A stretch of 64,000 bases of DNA from an uncultured Kiritimatiellota bacterium (GTDB lineage Bacteria; Verrucomicrobiota; Kiritimatiellia; RFP12; UBA1067). A program made the position numbers and the translations under genes. The notes under the pieces were generated by a model that was given only the letters and a program-made list of their open reading frames with translations, did no database searches and was not told the origin of the DNA. Location of the stretch: the NCBI GenBank assembly GCA_934667425.1, contig CAKULV010000008.1:7124-71123 (forward strand), written 5' to 3'. Shown here piece by piece: positions 45,101-51,953 of this stretch. The first letter of the stretch is position 1. Each line of letters opens with the position of its first letter.

Positions 45101-45886
45101 TTTCGCGGGGAGGGCGGGGAGTACGGTGCGAATCCGTCGTCGCCGCTGATCTCGACCGTCTCATCTGTGCCGCGCTACGTCCGCCTTGAGGCGGGATCCA
45201 GCCGCGACTTCGGCGGCTCTCGCTTCCGCCGTGACGGGGTGGCGTTCCGCACCGGCTCGGATGGCTTCGGCGGAAAGTACGAGGTGATTTCGCTGGTGAC
45301 TCCGGACGCGTACGTCTCAAGCGCGCTTTCGCTGAACCACTACGCAAAGTACACCGGCGGACAGGACATCGGCGAAGCGATAGTCTACGAGCGCGCCCTC
45401 TCGGAGGAGAGCGTGAAGTTCATCGAGGCGTATCTGCGCAACAAGTGGTTCGGCGATCCGCTTCCATGCGGCTACAGGCGGGCCCGCGTGGCGTCCCTCG
45501 ACGTCGCGGAGGGGGCGACGGTGACCCTGTGCGGGAATGCGCCGTTGACGGTCGGGACGATATCTGGCGCAGGAGTTGTCGATGGAGCCGTTTCGTTGGA
45601 TGGCGGCGAACTGACCGTGACGGTCCCAGACGACGGCTCCGTGCCCACGCTGACGCTCGGTGCGGTCAGACTGGACGATGCGGTGACCGTGCGGTTCTGC
45701 GGCGCGGTCAAGAAGCTTGCGGTCGGAGAGCATGTGCTAATCGTCTCCGCGTCCATCAGGGCCGGGGATCCCGTCTCATGGCCCGTAGATGGGCTTCCCG
45801 TGAACCGCCGGTGCGTGCTCAGGGCCGTTGACGGGGCTCTCGTCGCTCAGGTATGTAAGGCCGGCATGGTCGTTCATGTCAGGTAG
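42185..45886 (+). CDS. Very large exported protein with two LamG-like modules
   Basis: A 1233-aa protein with a signal peptide (cut near residue 26, after YASHA). The first 500 residues are beta-rich, resembling the repeat region of autotransporter- or polymorphic-adhesin-like proteins (NWAGGNVP, VRLADGVVLTVG). Two copies of a concanavalin-like module follow, at about 535-775 (FWVDASKA to EYLTRKWCG) and 862-1086 (YLHLDASDAET to YLRNKWFG). No C-terminal anchor or beta-barrel was recognised. GAGGAGG lies four bases before the start. It is the last gene of the cluster. Probably a surface glycan-binding or adhesion protein. Confidence 0.82.
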   Translation: MNRHLNDRSVLSFIAVCSALAYASHATDGVWERTGSNTPETAYLWNAEGNWAGGNVPADGASVADFFTVPDASSTRYVYLPGDLSLKSVKYGSASGSLRLIGDGCIDLYDDGLDKTTGQITDYLRVYSDVRVMSKNPFVQFKASELCGDLRSSSTKIVLGSGPFIHRLDLYANKAGGNRISPMGEAFVLSQSFGALRIRCPESSATNNVSSWTLAANSRIARRVGGGDHALPVGTFVSASNGALPDGCFLKRIYDRDLIELSEAATADGETGLTFAALSQKYEQSIVGLESMGTAYPVTIMLSMYREEDEARLSLGYLDRMKPPVSEDRGVVFDSETAYPGTIVLEAVSCRQPVVLKNCHIEFSGEGLVNPAYVRHYSPESYSRMTVTNGLSASITCLSNVVGRLVKDGAGILSVTLPHSLTEAGDIVNTGTVRVEDGILRILADDNGTEPAVKNMEIGAKGEVRLADGVVLTVGRLTAESGAVVSGKGVIMLAGIQDVDGVILRDGARIETDLGVKSRERVVTSVEAKVVGTPAFWVDASKASTMEIEADGDDRRVKAWHDCRENEADFATPRYLFATNVADVSPKLIKNDRGEDYAVDFAFHEASESEIEKTEALVWSAPVSNIKAVFKVLDPLTRGGTCVLGQTKRLSSHSGAMRRTQYPHIDGGAHILHSSAGARKCVNFLNGERVTRWSGPEPGYPVQTYTYSGKTFTRCVLHEIWNTNGVDLAADAFGYSCYTKNANGIDRICECLVYTNELTYAERLQVAEYLTRKWCGGEATYDRFGGVSGRIGALNGGGGYHVGAEGYAVVDRVGGSGTFTKTGAGAMYVDDLVAPELGLKVAGGTLTIRSVSVARESLPQGAYLHLDASDAETIADAGDGVAEWRDWRGADHPAATPKFKKPAVKSVAELGGRNVVDFGDFHMYDSSTRTEGKGLQFAALDETRSVFFVYGSARGGGNLIGGSEGDWYSAGLFRGEGGEYGANPSSPLISTVSSVPRYVRLEAGSSRDFGGSRFRRDGVAFRTGSDGFGGKYEVISLVTPDAYVSSALSLNHYAKYTGGQDIGEAIVYERALSEESVKFIEAYLRNKWFGDPLPCGYRRARVASLDVAEGATVTLCGNAPLTVGTISGAGVVDGAVSLDGGELTVTVPDDGSVPTLTLGAVRLDDAVTVRFCGAVKKLAVGEHVLIVSASIRAGDPVSWPVDGLPVNRRCVLRAVDGALVAQVCKAGMVVHVR

Positions 45887-46005
45887 GGATTTGTCCGATA
45901 GGCTAACGGTCATCGCGGCTCCTGGCAGCGGAATCCATCATGTCGTTGCGTGGCACGGCCAAATGGATGCCATATACCCGTGGACTAATGAGGCGTAACT
46001 CTCCA

Positions 46006-46034
46006 TTGATATGATGGCGCAGTTGCGCTACAAT
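46006..46034 (+). promoter_or_regulatory. Predicted sigma70 promoter at the left edge of the accessory island
   Basis: TTGATA at 46006-46011 and TACAAT at 46029-46034, with a 17-base spacer, point into the accessory region. The 120 bases before it (45887-46005) hold nothing I could identify. Confidence 0.45.
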
Positions 46035-46088
46035 GGCCTCATTTCCGTAATCACACTTTGGTTCGGGTTCTGTCTTTAGGAAGCGAAA

Positions 46089-46226
46089 ATGCGCGTGGCC
46101 ATTATGTCGGATGCGATTGCATGCGCCTTTGCCGCATCGCTATGCGTGTCGATGATAAGTATGAAAGTCTGTATGAATGCCGGCGAAACGGAAAATGGTA
46201 TACTATCGCCAAATGAAAGAAGTTAG
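46089..46226 (+). CDS. Possible 45-aa small protein
   Basis: An open frame of 45 codons with an AGGAAG site at 46078-46083 and the promoter at 46006 in front. The translation starts MRVAIMSDAIACAFAASL and has a short hydrophobic stretch. No relative is recognised. It overlaps a second -10 element and another short frame, so it may be a remnant. Confidence 0.3.
   Translation: MRVAIMSDAIACAFAASLCVSMISMKVCMNAGETENGILSPNERS
46196..46204 (+). promoter_or_regulatory. Extended -10 promoter inside the island
   Basis: TGGTATACT lies just before two overlapping short frames: 46213-46293 (26 codons, leaderless if used) and 46229-46318 (29 codons). Neither could be assigned. Confidence 0.4.
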
Positions 46227-46326
46227 GAATGAACTCGAACGAAGTGAAACAGCGCATCTCCAAAGGCATGGGGGGAAGTTGTCGCTTCATTGATGGACAT
46301 GGGCTTGTGCTGAAGTAGGTGGAGAC

Positions 46327-46559
46327 ATGGCTTGGACGCACATAGACCTTTTGCCGGCATTGGAGGCTTTCGCCTGGCCGCGATGCGCAACGGCGGCCGC
46401 TGCATCGGCTACAGCGAGATATCCCCGTCCGCCGGGGAGCTGCGCTCGGTGCGCTACCGCTTCCATGGGCGCGAGCGCTCGGCGGCGACGGGTCTCGTCA
46501 ACTTCCGCATGCGGTGGTACGACCCCGTGACGGGCCGATGGCTATTATGGTCGCGATAG
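46327..46559 (+). pseudogene. Frameshifted cytosine methyltransferase start fused to an Rhs-core tail
   Basis: From the ATG at 46327 (GGTGGAG upstream) the frame gives MAWTHIDL. Near 46347 the frame shifts and the following frame reads FAGIGGFRLAAMRNGGRCIGYSEI, so one lost T splits the 5-methylcytosine methyltransferase motif I (IDLFAGIGGF). Without a break the same frame goes on as FHGRERSAATGLVNFRM and RWYDPVTGRWL, the signature end of an Rhs repeat core, and stops five residues later. It is a chimera of two different genes and cannot be functional as a methyltransferase. Just downstream the DNA turns AT-rich. Confidence 0.7.
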
Positions 46560-46578
46560 GAGCGTGGTAGGAGTGTCT

Positions 46579-46836
46579 ATGAATTGGATAATATGGTTTA
46601 TTGTTTGGATTCTTTGCTGGAGTGGGGCTATGTTTGTCTCTAAAACCCTACGCCGCATGTTTGCTGAGATTAGGCAAAAGACAAATGGACTGGATATTAG
46701 GACCATTGAAGACATTAAGCGTGCGGGACGGGGTTGTTACTTTAGATATATGGTCGCATTGACATTTAATCTATTGCTGCTTGCGACGCCAATAGTCTGG
46801 TTGCTGATTATGGCGTTCATTAAAATTCTTGATTAG
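46579..46836 (+). CDS. Small two-helix membrane protein in the Rhs-tail position
   Basis: An 85-aa protein with two membrane helices (about residues 3-22 and 58-80) separated by a charged loop. AGGAG at 46569-46573 sets the start at 46579. It starts 20 bases after the Rhs-core tail, where immunity genes for Rhs toxins usually lie. The gene is clearly AT-richer than the rest of the window. I do not recognise the family; a membrane immunity protein is one possibility. Confidence 0.65.
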   Translation: MNWIIWFIVWILCWSGAMFVSKTLRRMFAEIRQKTNGLDIRTIEDIKRAGRGCYFRYMVALTFNLLLLATPIVWLLIMAFIKILD

Positions 46837-46848
46837 ACGGTCCAAAAG

Positions 46849-46941
46849 ATGCAATTGGATGGATATCTAAAGGCGAAGGATCGTGTGGCGGATGCCATCG
46901 TTGATGATTGTGCCGTCATGGATATTCTTGAATCCCAATGA
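46849..46941 (+). CDS. Possible 30-aa small protein or remnant
   Basis: A 30-codon frame (MQLDGYLKAKDRVADAIVDD and ten more residues). Its stop overlaps an ATG at 46938 that is in frame with the next gene (ATGA). This could be a coupled leader peptide or the relic of a lost gene. There is no strong ribosome site. Confidence 0.25.
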   Translation: MQLDGYLKAKDRVADAIVDDCAVMDILESQ

Positions 46942-46973
46942 AAGTTGACATGCATAATGGAAATTACGTTGCC

Positions 46974-47414
46974 ATGGAAAAGAATCTGCGTATCGCATCT
47001 GCCATAATCCGCTTCGACAGGGTGCCTGCCGATGTCGGTTCAGTCTTGTTTGAGCGAATTCAGGTTTCACCAGACGAGGATTTGTTGGTGTACGAACGCC
47101 CATTCCCGAAAAACATTAGCGTAAAAGGGTTTTACGGTCGATTCCGGACGGCGTGTAACGGGGCTGTGGGCAGGGAATTGAAGAGGCTTGCGGCCAGGGG
47201 CCTTAAGCCTGTACTGAAGATAGACTATTCATCTCGCCAGTTGGATTACTTGAGTGTCACGATTGGAAGGGCTTCGATTCTTAAATTGGCCAAGCAGGGA
47301 CGGGCATTCCGTTTGTCTTTCCCGTCTCAGTCTGGCGGGATTGATTGGATCATGACGATACATAGAGAGATGTTTGCATTGCTTGCAAGTTATGGGTTTT
47401 CGTTGGAAATATGA
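46974..47414 (+). CDS. Unrecognised 146-aa protein, copy 1 of a family with two members here
   Basis: I do not recognise the family. It aligns along its whole length with the protein at 51488: IIRFDRVP with VLRYDNVP, then L..RGLKPVLKIDY with CGLRPVLHVDY, VTIGRASILKLAKQG with VSLDSATVNRLAKGG, and similar endings (FSLEI, FSIELA). The start at 46974 matches the other copy's length; an in-frame ATG at 46938 would add 12 residues and overlaps the stop of a short upstream frame. It is soluble with no signal. Two divergent copies in an Rhs-tail island fit the behaviour of immunity proteins. Confidence 0.75.
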   Translation: MEKNLRIASAIIRFDRVPADVGSVLFERIQVSPDEDLLVYERPFPKNISVKGFYGRFRTACNGAVGRELKRLAARGLKPVLKIDYSSRQLDYLSVTIGRASILKLAKQGRAFRLSFPSQSGGIDWIMTIHREMFALLASYGFSLEI

Positions 47415-47455
47415 GGACAGGGTTTCGTCGATGTCCCTATGGAAGACTTGGTCAA

Positions 47456-47992
47456 ATGAAAAGTAATTTGTTTATGGTTTTTACTGCGTTGTCGTTGCTT
47501 GTCAATATTGGAGCCGCATATATTTGGTGCCAATGGTTTTTGCAGACATATGTGGTTCACGATCAGATACGGAAATTTGGCGAAGAGGTTCAGGGGCAGA
47601 TCAGTGCTACAGGGTTTCATGTCGTTTACGCAGACAAGGACTATTGCATTGCGAGGAAAGATGATGGCGCGTGGTTTTTCCATTCTAGGTCGGCAGATGA
47701 AGTTGTCGCGTTTGCGGCGATGAAAGAAAAAGACAATAATATGGGCACTGCGCATAATCGGATGCAGTATCTGCTGTCCGCGCACAAGTTCTTTGCTGGA
47801 TGGAAGAGAGGGTCTGACATATGTGAAGATGTGGTATTGCAATATAACGATACTTGCAAGTTCACTGATCGGCAAGGAGTTGGCGAAATGATGTCTGAAT
47901 GTCGTGATGACCGCCTGTTTTGGACAGATCGTGCAACACGTGACGCCGAAGGTGGCACTCCATCCAAGGCGGGTACAGGTGCTTTGCGATGA
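47456..47992 (+). CDS. Single-pass membrane protein, island set member 1
   Basis: A 178-aa protein with one N-terminal membrane helix (about residues 5-28, FTALSLLVNIGAAYIW) and a soluble domain outside or inside. The family is not known. It is AT-rich like its left neighbour. A motif around GFHVVYADKDYC weakly resembles GFRVGDDMAV in the protein at 48502. The stop overlaps the next start (ATGA), which shows coupling. Its last 20 residues look like readthrough into unrelated sequence. Confidence 0.7.
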   Translation: MKSNLFMVFTALSLLVNIGAAYIWCQWFLQTYVVHDQIRKFGEEVQGQISATGFHVVYADKDYCIARKDDGAWFFHSRSADEVVAFAAMKEKDNNMGTAHNRMQYLLSAHKFFAGWKRGSDICEDVVLQYNDTCKFTDRQGVGEMMSECRDDRLFWTDRATRDAEGGTPSKAGTGALR

Positions 47993-48492
47993 GAATTTCT
48001 ATGTTGGTGTGCATAGTGTCGTTGGCCTCCAATGCATGGCTGGGCCGGTTGGCATGGAAGTTCTACAGGGAGAAATCCGTGGATAAGGGAGACTGCCTGT
48101 CGTCAATCGGGCTGTCGTGCGTATGCTGCCGTGGTGTCATGAGGCTCTATGAGAGGAAGTGCTTCGGGGGCGGGGTCGAGTCGATGGCGGCACTCTCGAA
48201 CGGAAAGACATATGGGGACGTCACTTTGCTCTATGGGCTGCCGGTGCCGGGCGATGCCGGCAGCCATCGCCTCCGCATCGCACTCGCATGCGGAAACCGG
48301 CTGTTCATCAGCTACGTCATCGACGACATGGGCAGATGTGTGTCGATGCTGCTCCAGGGGAAGGACTCGAAGCTGCTCTATTTCCCTCGCGCAGACGAGG
48401 CTCCCGTCGAGTTTCCGCATGTGCCAATGCCGAACTTTTTCCGCCAGAGGGATGTGTTGCGCATTGTGGACGGCGTGAATGGAGGAAGGTAG
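47989..48492 (+). CDS. Single-pass membrane protein, island set member 2
   Basis: A 167-aa protein with an N-terminal helix (about 4-24, LVCIVSLASNAWLGRLAW) and a soluble part rich in beta-strand patterns. The family is unknown. It overlaps the preceding stop by four bases and is GC-rich, in sharp contrast to the gene just before it. The N-terminal helix has the same (A/V)-S-L-x-x-N pattern as its neighbours, suggesting a shared membrane module with differing soluble domains. Confidence 0.7.
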   Translation: MRISMLVCIVSLASNAWLGRLAWKFYREKSVDKGDCLSSIGLSCVCCRGVMRLYERKCFGGGVESMAALSNGKTYGDVTLLYGLPVPGDAGSHRLRIALACGNRLFISYVIDDMGRCVSMLLQGKDSKLLYFPRADEAPVEFPHVPMPNFFRQRDVLRIVDGVNGGR

Positions 48493-48501
48493 GGTGAAGG
48501 G

Positions 48502-48939
48502 ATGAAAATGAGATTGACGCCGCTGCAAACGCTTGTTGCGCTGTCCATGGCGGCGAACGTGGTTTTGGCGGTCATGTGCGGACGCTGGATCTATGCCAAT
48601 GCGCGGGCCATCTGCCAAATGGAGGAGGTCGCCTCTGGCATTGGCATGGAACGCCGGTTCGGCCTGCTTGGAGGCGGAATGGACGTGCATGGCTTCAGGG
48701 TCGGCGACGACATGGCCGTACTGATGAAGGCTCCCAGCGGCCATCTGTCGTTCGTCAGCAGGGAGCATGGGACAGGAAGGCAGTTCACGCTCCTGAACGG
48801 GTTATTGGAGGCCAGATGGACTGTTGATGGAGAAAGGCGCATCGGCCTGAAGGTCACGCACGACGGAAAGCCATTGAAGTTGCCGGACGGATGGCTAAAG
48901 GAGGAAAAGGGGATCCCTGATGGCGAATCGGCATTTTAG
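48502..48939 (+). CDS. Single-pass membrane protein, island set member 3
   Basis: A 145-aa protein with an N-terminal helix (about 9-30, LVALSMAANVVLAVMCGRW) and a beta-rich soluble domain. The helix repeats the pattern of members 1 and 2. It lies nine bases after member 2 and its end overlaps the start of the 65-aa frame at 48920. The family is not recognised. Confidence 0.7.
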   Translation: MKMRLTPLQTLVALSMAANVVLAVMCGRWIYANARAICQMEEVASGIGMERRFGLLGGGMDVHGFRVGDDMAVLMKAPSGHLSFVSREHGTGRQFTLLNGLLEARWTVDGERRIGLKVTHDGKPLKLPDGWLKEEKGIPDGESAF

Positions 48940-49117
48940 GGCATTGTCGGCAGCCGCTCTTGCCGGCGCGGCCATCTGCCTGTCGTGGTGGCTCTGCGAC
49001 TTCGCCGTCCAGGTCGCGTCTTCCCTCAGCCTCCTGAAGCGCCTCGCGGACGACCCGAAGGAGAACGCCGTCGTGCGAAAGTCCGCATCCCATGCCCTGC
49101 GGACATTGGAGGGATGA
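48920..49117 (+). pseudogene. Chimeric 65-aa fragment carrying repeat copy A
   Basis: The first 26 residues form a membrane-helix start like those of its neighbours. From residue 27 on the frame reads DFAVQVASSLSLLKRLADDP and beyond, which is nearly identical to the C-terminus of the gene ending at 52532. The fragment thus looks like a deletion or recombination product. AAAAGGGG lies in front of the ATG, so it could still be made. Confidence 0.55.
48996..49110. repeat. 115-bp direct repeat, copy A
   Basis: Matches 52408-52522 without gaps, with three mismatches in 115 bases by my reading. The two copies are in the same orientation and the same reading frame. Confidence 0.88.
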
Positions 49118-49175
49118 TGAATGTCGTGGCTTCAGGATGTCGCCTCGAATGGGACGGTTGCGGCACCTGAAATTT

Positions 49176-49184
49176 TGATATAAT
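49176..49184 (+). promoter_or_regulatory. Extended -10 promoter of the restriction-modification pair
   Basis: TGATATAAT, 34 bases before the endonuclease start at 49219; AGGAG at 49206-49210 is in the leader. No C-box-like controller site was seen. Confidence 0.45.
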
Positions 49185-49218
49185 CTCCCGTGTATTCCGC
49201 TTTTCAGGAGCAAACAAG

Positions 49219-49860
49219 ATGTTTGAGCCACTGCCCTTTGAAAGAATCAAGCACGTCTACCGTTGCGATGAATTCAGTGAATTGCTGAAAGATGCGGTTC
49301 GCTTCTTTCATGGAACACCTGTTTGCAAGTTTCCGCCTGACGCGAAGTTTTCGGGAGCTGGCGTCTATGCACTGTATTATATCGGAAAGACTGGGCTTTA
49401 CGGAAAGTTCGGGCAGGAAATCAACCGAGAAGAGTATCGCTTGCCTATCTACATCGGAAAGGCTGAACCGTCAGGTTGGCGACAGAGCCGAACGACTGGG
49501 ACTGAAAAGGCCATTAGCAAACTCTTTGAGCGCCTGGTTCAACATTCGCGAAGCGTGGCGAGCGCGAAAAATCTCAAGTTGGAGGACTTTGCCTGTCGGT
49601 TGATGATCCTTGAAGGCCCTGTAGTGGCGATGATTGCTTCGGTGGAGGCAGCGCTCATTGCCATGCATCGGCCATTGTGGAACAGCGTAATAGACGGGTT
49701 TGGCGACCACAATCCCGGCAAGAAGAGATTCACGGGCATGATTACGCAATGGGATGCCCTGCATCCAGGCCGTGCGTGGGCGAAAAAGATGTCGGGCGAA
49801 ATTCCGGACGTCAAGCTTCTGAATCGACGAGTCAAGGACTATTTGGTCGGTATGCGATGA
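49219..49860 (+). CDS. Eco29kI-family (GIY-YIG) type II restriction endonuclease
   Basis: A 213-aa protein matching Eco29kI in length and motifs: GVY at residues 48-50 and YIG at 78-80 form the GIY-YIG core, followed by GKAEPSGWRQ, the FERLVQHSRSV helix and the ALIAMHRPLWN block with conserved asparagine near the end. Eco29kI cuts CCGC^GG, so a similar target is inferred. It is the first gene of the pair and overlaps the methyltransferase start (ATGA). The endonuclease thus precedes its methyltransferase. The flanking sequence is accessory. Confidence 0.85.
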   Translation: MFEPLPFERIKHVYRCDEFSELLKDAVRFFHGTPVCKFPPDAKFSGAGVYALYYIGKTGLYGKFGQEINREEYRLPIYIGKAEPSGWRQSRTTGTEKAISKLFERLVQHSRSVASAKNLKLEDFACRLMILEGPVVAMIASVEAALIAMHRPLWNSVIDGFGDHNPGKKRFTGMITQWDALHPGRAWAKKMSGEIPDVKLLNRRVKDYLVGMR

Positions 49861-50903
49861 GAAGTCTGGAGTTGTTCAGCGGGTGCGGAGGTCTGGCGAA
49901 GGGTCTTGAGTTGGCGGGGTTTGAACACCGCGCTTTCGTCGAGGTCAACAAGTGGGCGTGCAAAAGTCTGCGTGCGAACTTCGATCCGGCGCTTGTGCAT
50001 GAGGTTGACGTTCGCGCTTTTGACTTTAACTCTGTTGGCACTGTGGACCTGATTGCCGGTGGTCCGCCGTGTCAGCCGTTTTCTCTCGGAGGGCTGTCGC
50101 GCGCGGATGAGGATTCGAGAGACATGTTTCCACAGGCCATTCGGGCGATCCACGAGTTGATGCCGAAGGGGTTCATCTTCGAGAACGTCAAAGGTCTGCT
50201 GAGAAAAGGTTTTTCCGATTATTTTGAATACATCATTCTGCGCCTGACTTTTCCGGAGCAGGTTCCGCCTGTTGGACAGGGCTGGCGTGAACATCTGACC
50301 GAACTGCGCAGCGTGAAGTTCTCCTCTTACGGGGGGCTGAAATACGATGTGCAGTATCGACTGCTCAATGCCGTCGACTATGGCGTACCGCAAAGGCGCG
50401 AGCGCGTGTTCATTGTCGGTCTTCGAAACGACCTTGAACTGAAATGGGAATGGCCGACAAAAGTTTCAGGGCGGACGACGATTGCGGATGTCATCGGACG
50501 GTTGCCGGATGCGCGACGCGACAACGGCTTGGGCGACCATGTGTTTGTCGATGGCGCACGGGAATATCCCGGGCATACGGGAAGCGACTATGACAAGCCC
50601 AGCAAGACCATCAAGGCCGGTGCACATGGTGTTCCAGGCGGAGAGAACATGATCCGGTTTCCAGACGGGTCATTGCGGTACATGACCGTCCATGAGGCCA
50701 AGCTCATCCAGACGTTTCCTGGCGATTACCGGATTTGTGGATCATGGGGCGAGGCCCTGCGGCAGATCGGCAATGCCGTCCCCGTGCAATTGGCGCGGCT
50801 TATGGGCGAGCAGATGAAACGGACGCTTGACGCGGGCACACAAAGGGGAGCCAGGCGTAGGAACGGGCGGAATCCAGGCCTGTTACGCTTCGGTGTTGCA
50901 TGA
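49857..50903 (+). CDS. DNA cytosine-5 methyltransferase of the restriction-modification pair
   Basis: A 348-aa C5-methyltransferase with motif I LELFSGCGGL (near residues 4-13), motif IV GGPPCQPFS with the catalytic C72, motif VI ENV, motif VIII QRRERV and motif X IGNAVPVQLA. It would methylate the sites cut by the endonuclease at 49219, whose stop overlaps its start. It does not match the methyltransferase remnant at 46327 (FAGIGGFRLA there), so the island has held two different methyltransferases. The last 30 residues are arginine-rich and look unusual. Confidence 0.92.
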   Translation: MRSLELFSGCGGLAKGLELAGFEHRAFVEVNKWACKSLRANFDPALVHEVDVRAFDFNSVGTVDLIAGGPPCQPFSLGGLSRADEDSRDMFPQAIRAIHELMPKGFIFENVKGLLRKGFSDYFEYIILRLTFPEQVPPVGQGWREHLTELRSVKFSSYGGLKYDVQYRLLNAVDYGVPQRRERVFIVGLRNDLELKWEWPTKVSGRTTIADVIGRLPDARRDNGLGDHVFVDGAREYPGHTGSDYDKPSKTIKAGAHGVPGGENMIRFPDGSLRYMTVHEAKLIQTFPGDYRICGSWGEALRQIGNAVPVQLARLMGEQMKRTLDAGTQRGARRRNGRNPGLLRFGVA

Positions 50904-50992
50904 GTAATGAAAGATGCTTGCGCTGTGGTTCGGCGTATGGCTGGAGAGCCTGTCTTGAGACCGCCGAAACGCACGGTGTCTTCAGTGGATAG

Positions 50993-51082
50993 ATGCCACC
51001 ACGCCCCAAACGAGATGGCGGCGACGCGGTGCCGTCAGATATCGTACGTCTGCTGCATTTAGTGATTAAATTTGATCTTGAT
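50993..51082 (+). pseudogene. Fragment resembling the gene at 52164-52532
   Basis: In the frame that leads into the next gene this stretch encodes DAVPSDIVRLLHL, which resembles LPSSDIVRLAAE of the amber-interrupted gene further right. It is probably a piece of a third copy. The 90 bases before it (50904-50992) hold nothing recognisable. Confidence 0.35.
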
Positions 51083-51484
51083 ATGATTGTTTCGAATTGG
51101 TACATATGTGTCTCGATTCTCGTTCTGCTGTTCTTGCTTTCAAAGCCGTTTGTTTGGTTTTGCCGAAAATCGGCTTATTGGGGACGTACCAAACTGTCCG
51201 AAGAGGAGATCGAACGGCTTTTTGGAGACGACGAAAAATCAATGTTGGCACTGCGCTTCCTTGCTAAGGCATATGATGTGCCACTTGGATTTCTTCGCCC
51301 AGATGATGTTTTCACGAAAGAAGGGCGCCTGTGGAAATATGATTCGTGGACTTATGGCAGAGGGCAGGAAATCATTAGCGATTATCTTCAAAGCAAAGGG
51401 CTGACAATAGTTTCCGAGAAATGGACAGTATCTGATTTTGTGAATTGGTATGCAGGGAAAATACCTCATAAGACAAATTGCTGA
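51083..51484 (+). CDS. Single-pass membrane protein of unknown family
   Basis: A 133-aa protein with one N-terminal membrane helix (about residues 6-25, WYICVSILVLLFLLSKPFVW) and a soluble domain with a helical part (LSEEEIERLF) and a RPDDVF motif. I do not recognise it. AT-rich. The upstream in-frame part from 50993 looks like debris from another gene, so I place the start at the ATG at 51083. The next gene starts 3 bases after the stop. Confidence 0.65.
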   Translation: MIVSNWYICVSILVLLFLLSKPFVWFCRKSAYWGRTKLSEEEIERLFGDDEKSMLALRFLAKAYDVPLGFLRPDDVFTKEGRLWKYDSWTYGRGQEIISDYLQSKGLTIVSEKWTVSDFVNWYAGKIPHKTNC

Positions 51485-51487
51485 TTT

Positions 51488-51931
51488 ATGACAGTAGTCA
51501 ACTTAAAAATCAACCATGTCGTCTTGCGGTATGACAATGTGCCGCAAGGCGTGTTGTCTCCAAAAGAGTTTCATCGCACGACTGTTCCGTCGCGGGGGGA
51601 TGTCGTGTCAAAGGACTTCTTCTGGAACAGAAGCATTACGCCAGAATCGCTTGAGAGGTTCATTGCGAAGGAACTGATTCCTCGATTTGGCGATGATATG
51701 CAACGAATGGCAGGTTGTGGGTTGAGGCCTGTTCTCCACGTTGATTATGTGGGCCGTGGAAATGGCGTGTTTTGGGTTTCGTTGGATAGTGCCACAGTCA
51801 ACCGGTTAGCTAAAGGCGGAAGTGGTATTGACATTAGCATTCGGGGAAAGGAAAAGGAATACGTTGCAGGATTGACGGCTACGAGCCTGCATCATTTGAG
51901 TCGCTTCAAATTTTCAATTGAGTTGGCATGA
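51488..51931 (+). CDS. Unrecognised 147-aa protein, copy 2 of the two-member family
   Basis: Homologous along its length to the 146-aa protein at 46974 (shared R(F/Y)D.VP start, GL(R/K)PVL(H/K)(V/I)DY core, LAK.G and FS(L/I)E end). Identity is low enough that the two must have diverged long ago or come from different donors. Soluble, no signal. The two copies lie on either side of the restriction-modification pair, each next to a small membrane protein gene. Confidence 0.75.
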   Translation: MTVVNLKINHVVLRYDNVPQGVLSPKEFHRTTVPSRGDVVSKDFFWNRSITPESLERFIAKELIPRFGDDMQRMAGCGLRPVLHVDYVGRGNGVFWVSLDSATVNRLAKGGSGIDISIRGKEKEYVAGLTATSLHHLSRFKFSIELA

Positions 51932-51953
51932 GTCGTAGGGCTCTCGTTTCAGA

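Noticed and set aside
46213..46293. 26-codon frame directly after the extended -10 at 46196
   Set aside because: It is short, without any relative, and overlaps another short frame at 46229-46318 in a decayed stretch; I could not choose between them.
49219..50903. Avoidance of CCGCGG as a sign of long residence of the restriction-modification pair
   Set aside because: CCGCGG is present, for example near 2008, 41490, 43155 and 61047; without a count against expectation nothing can be said.
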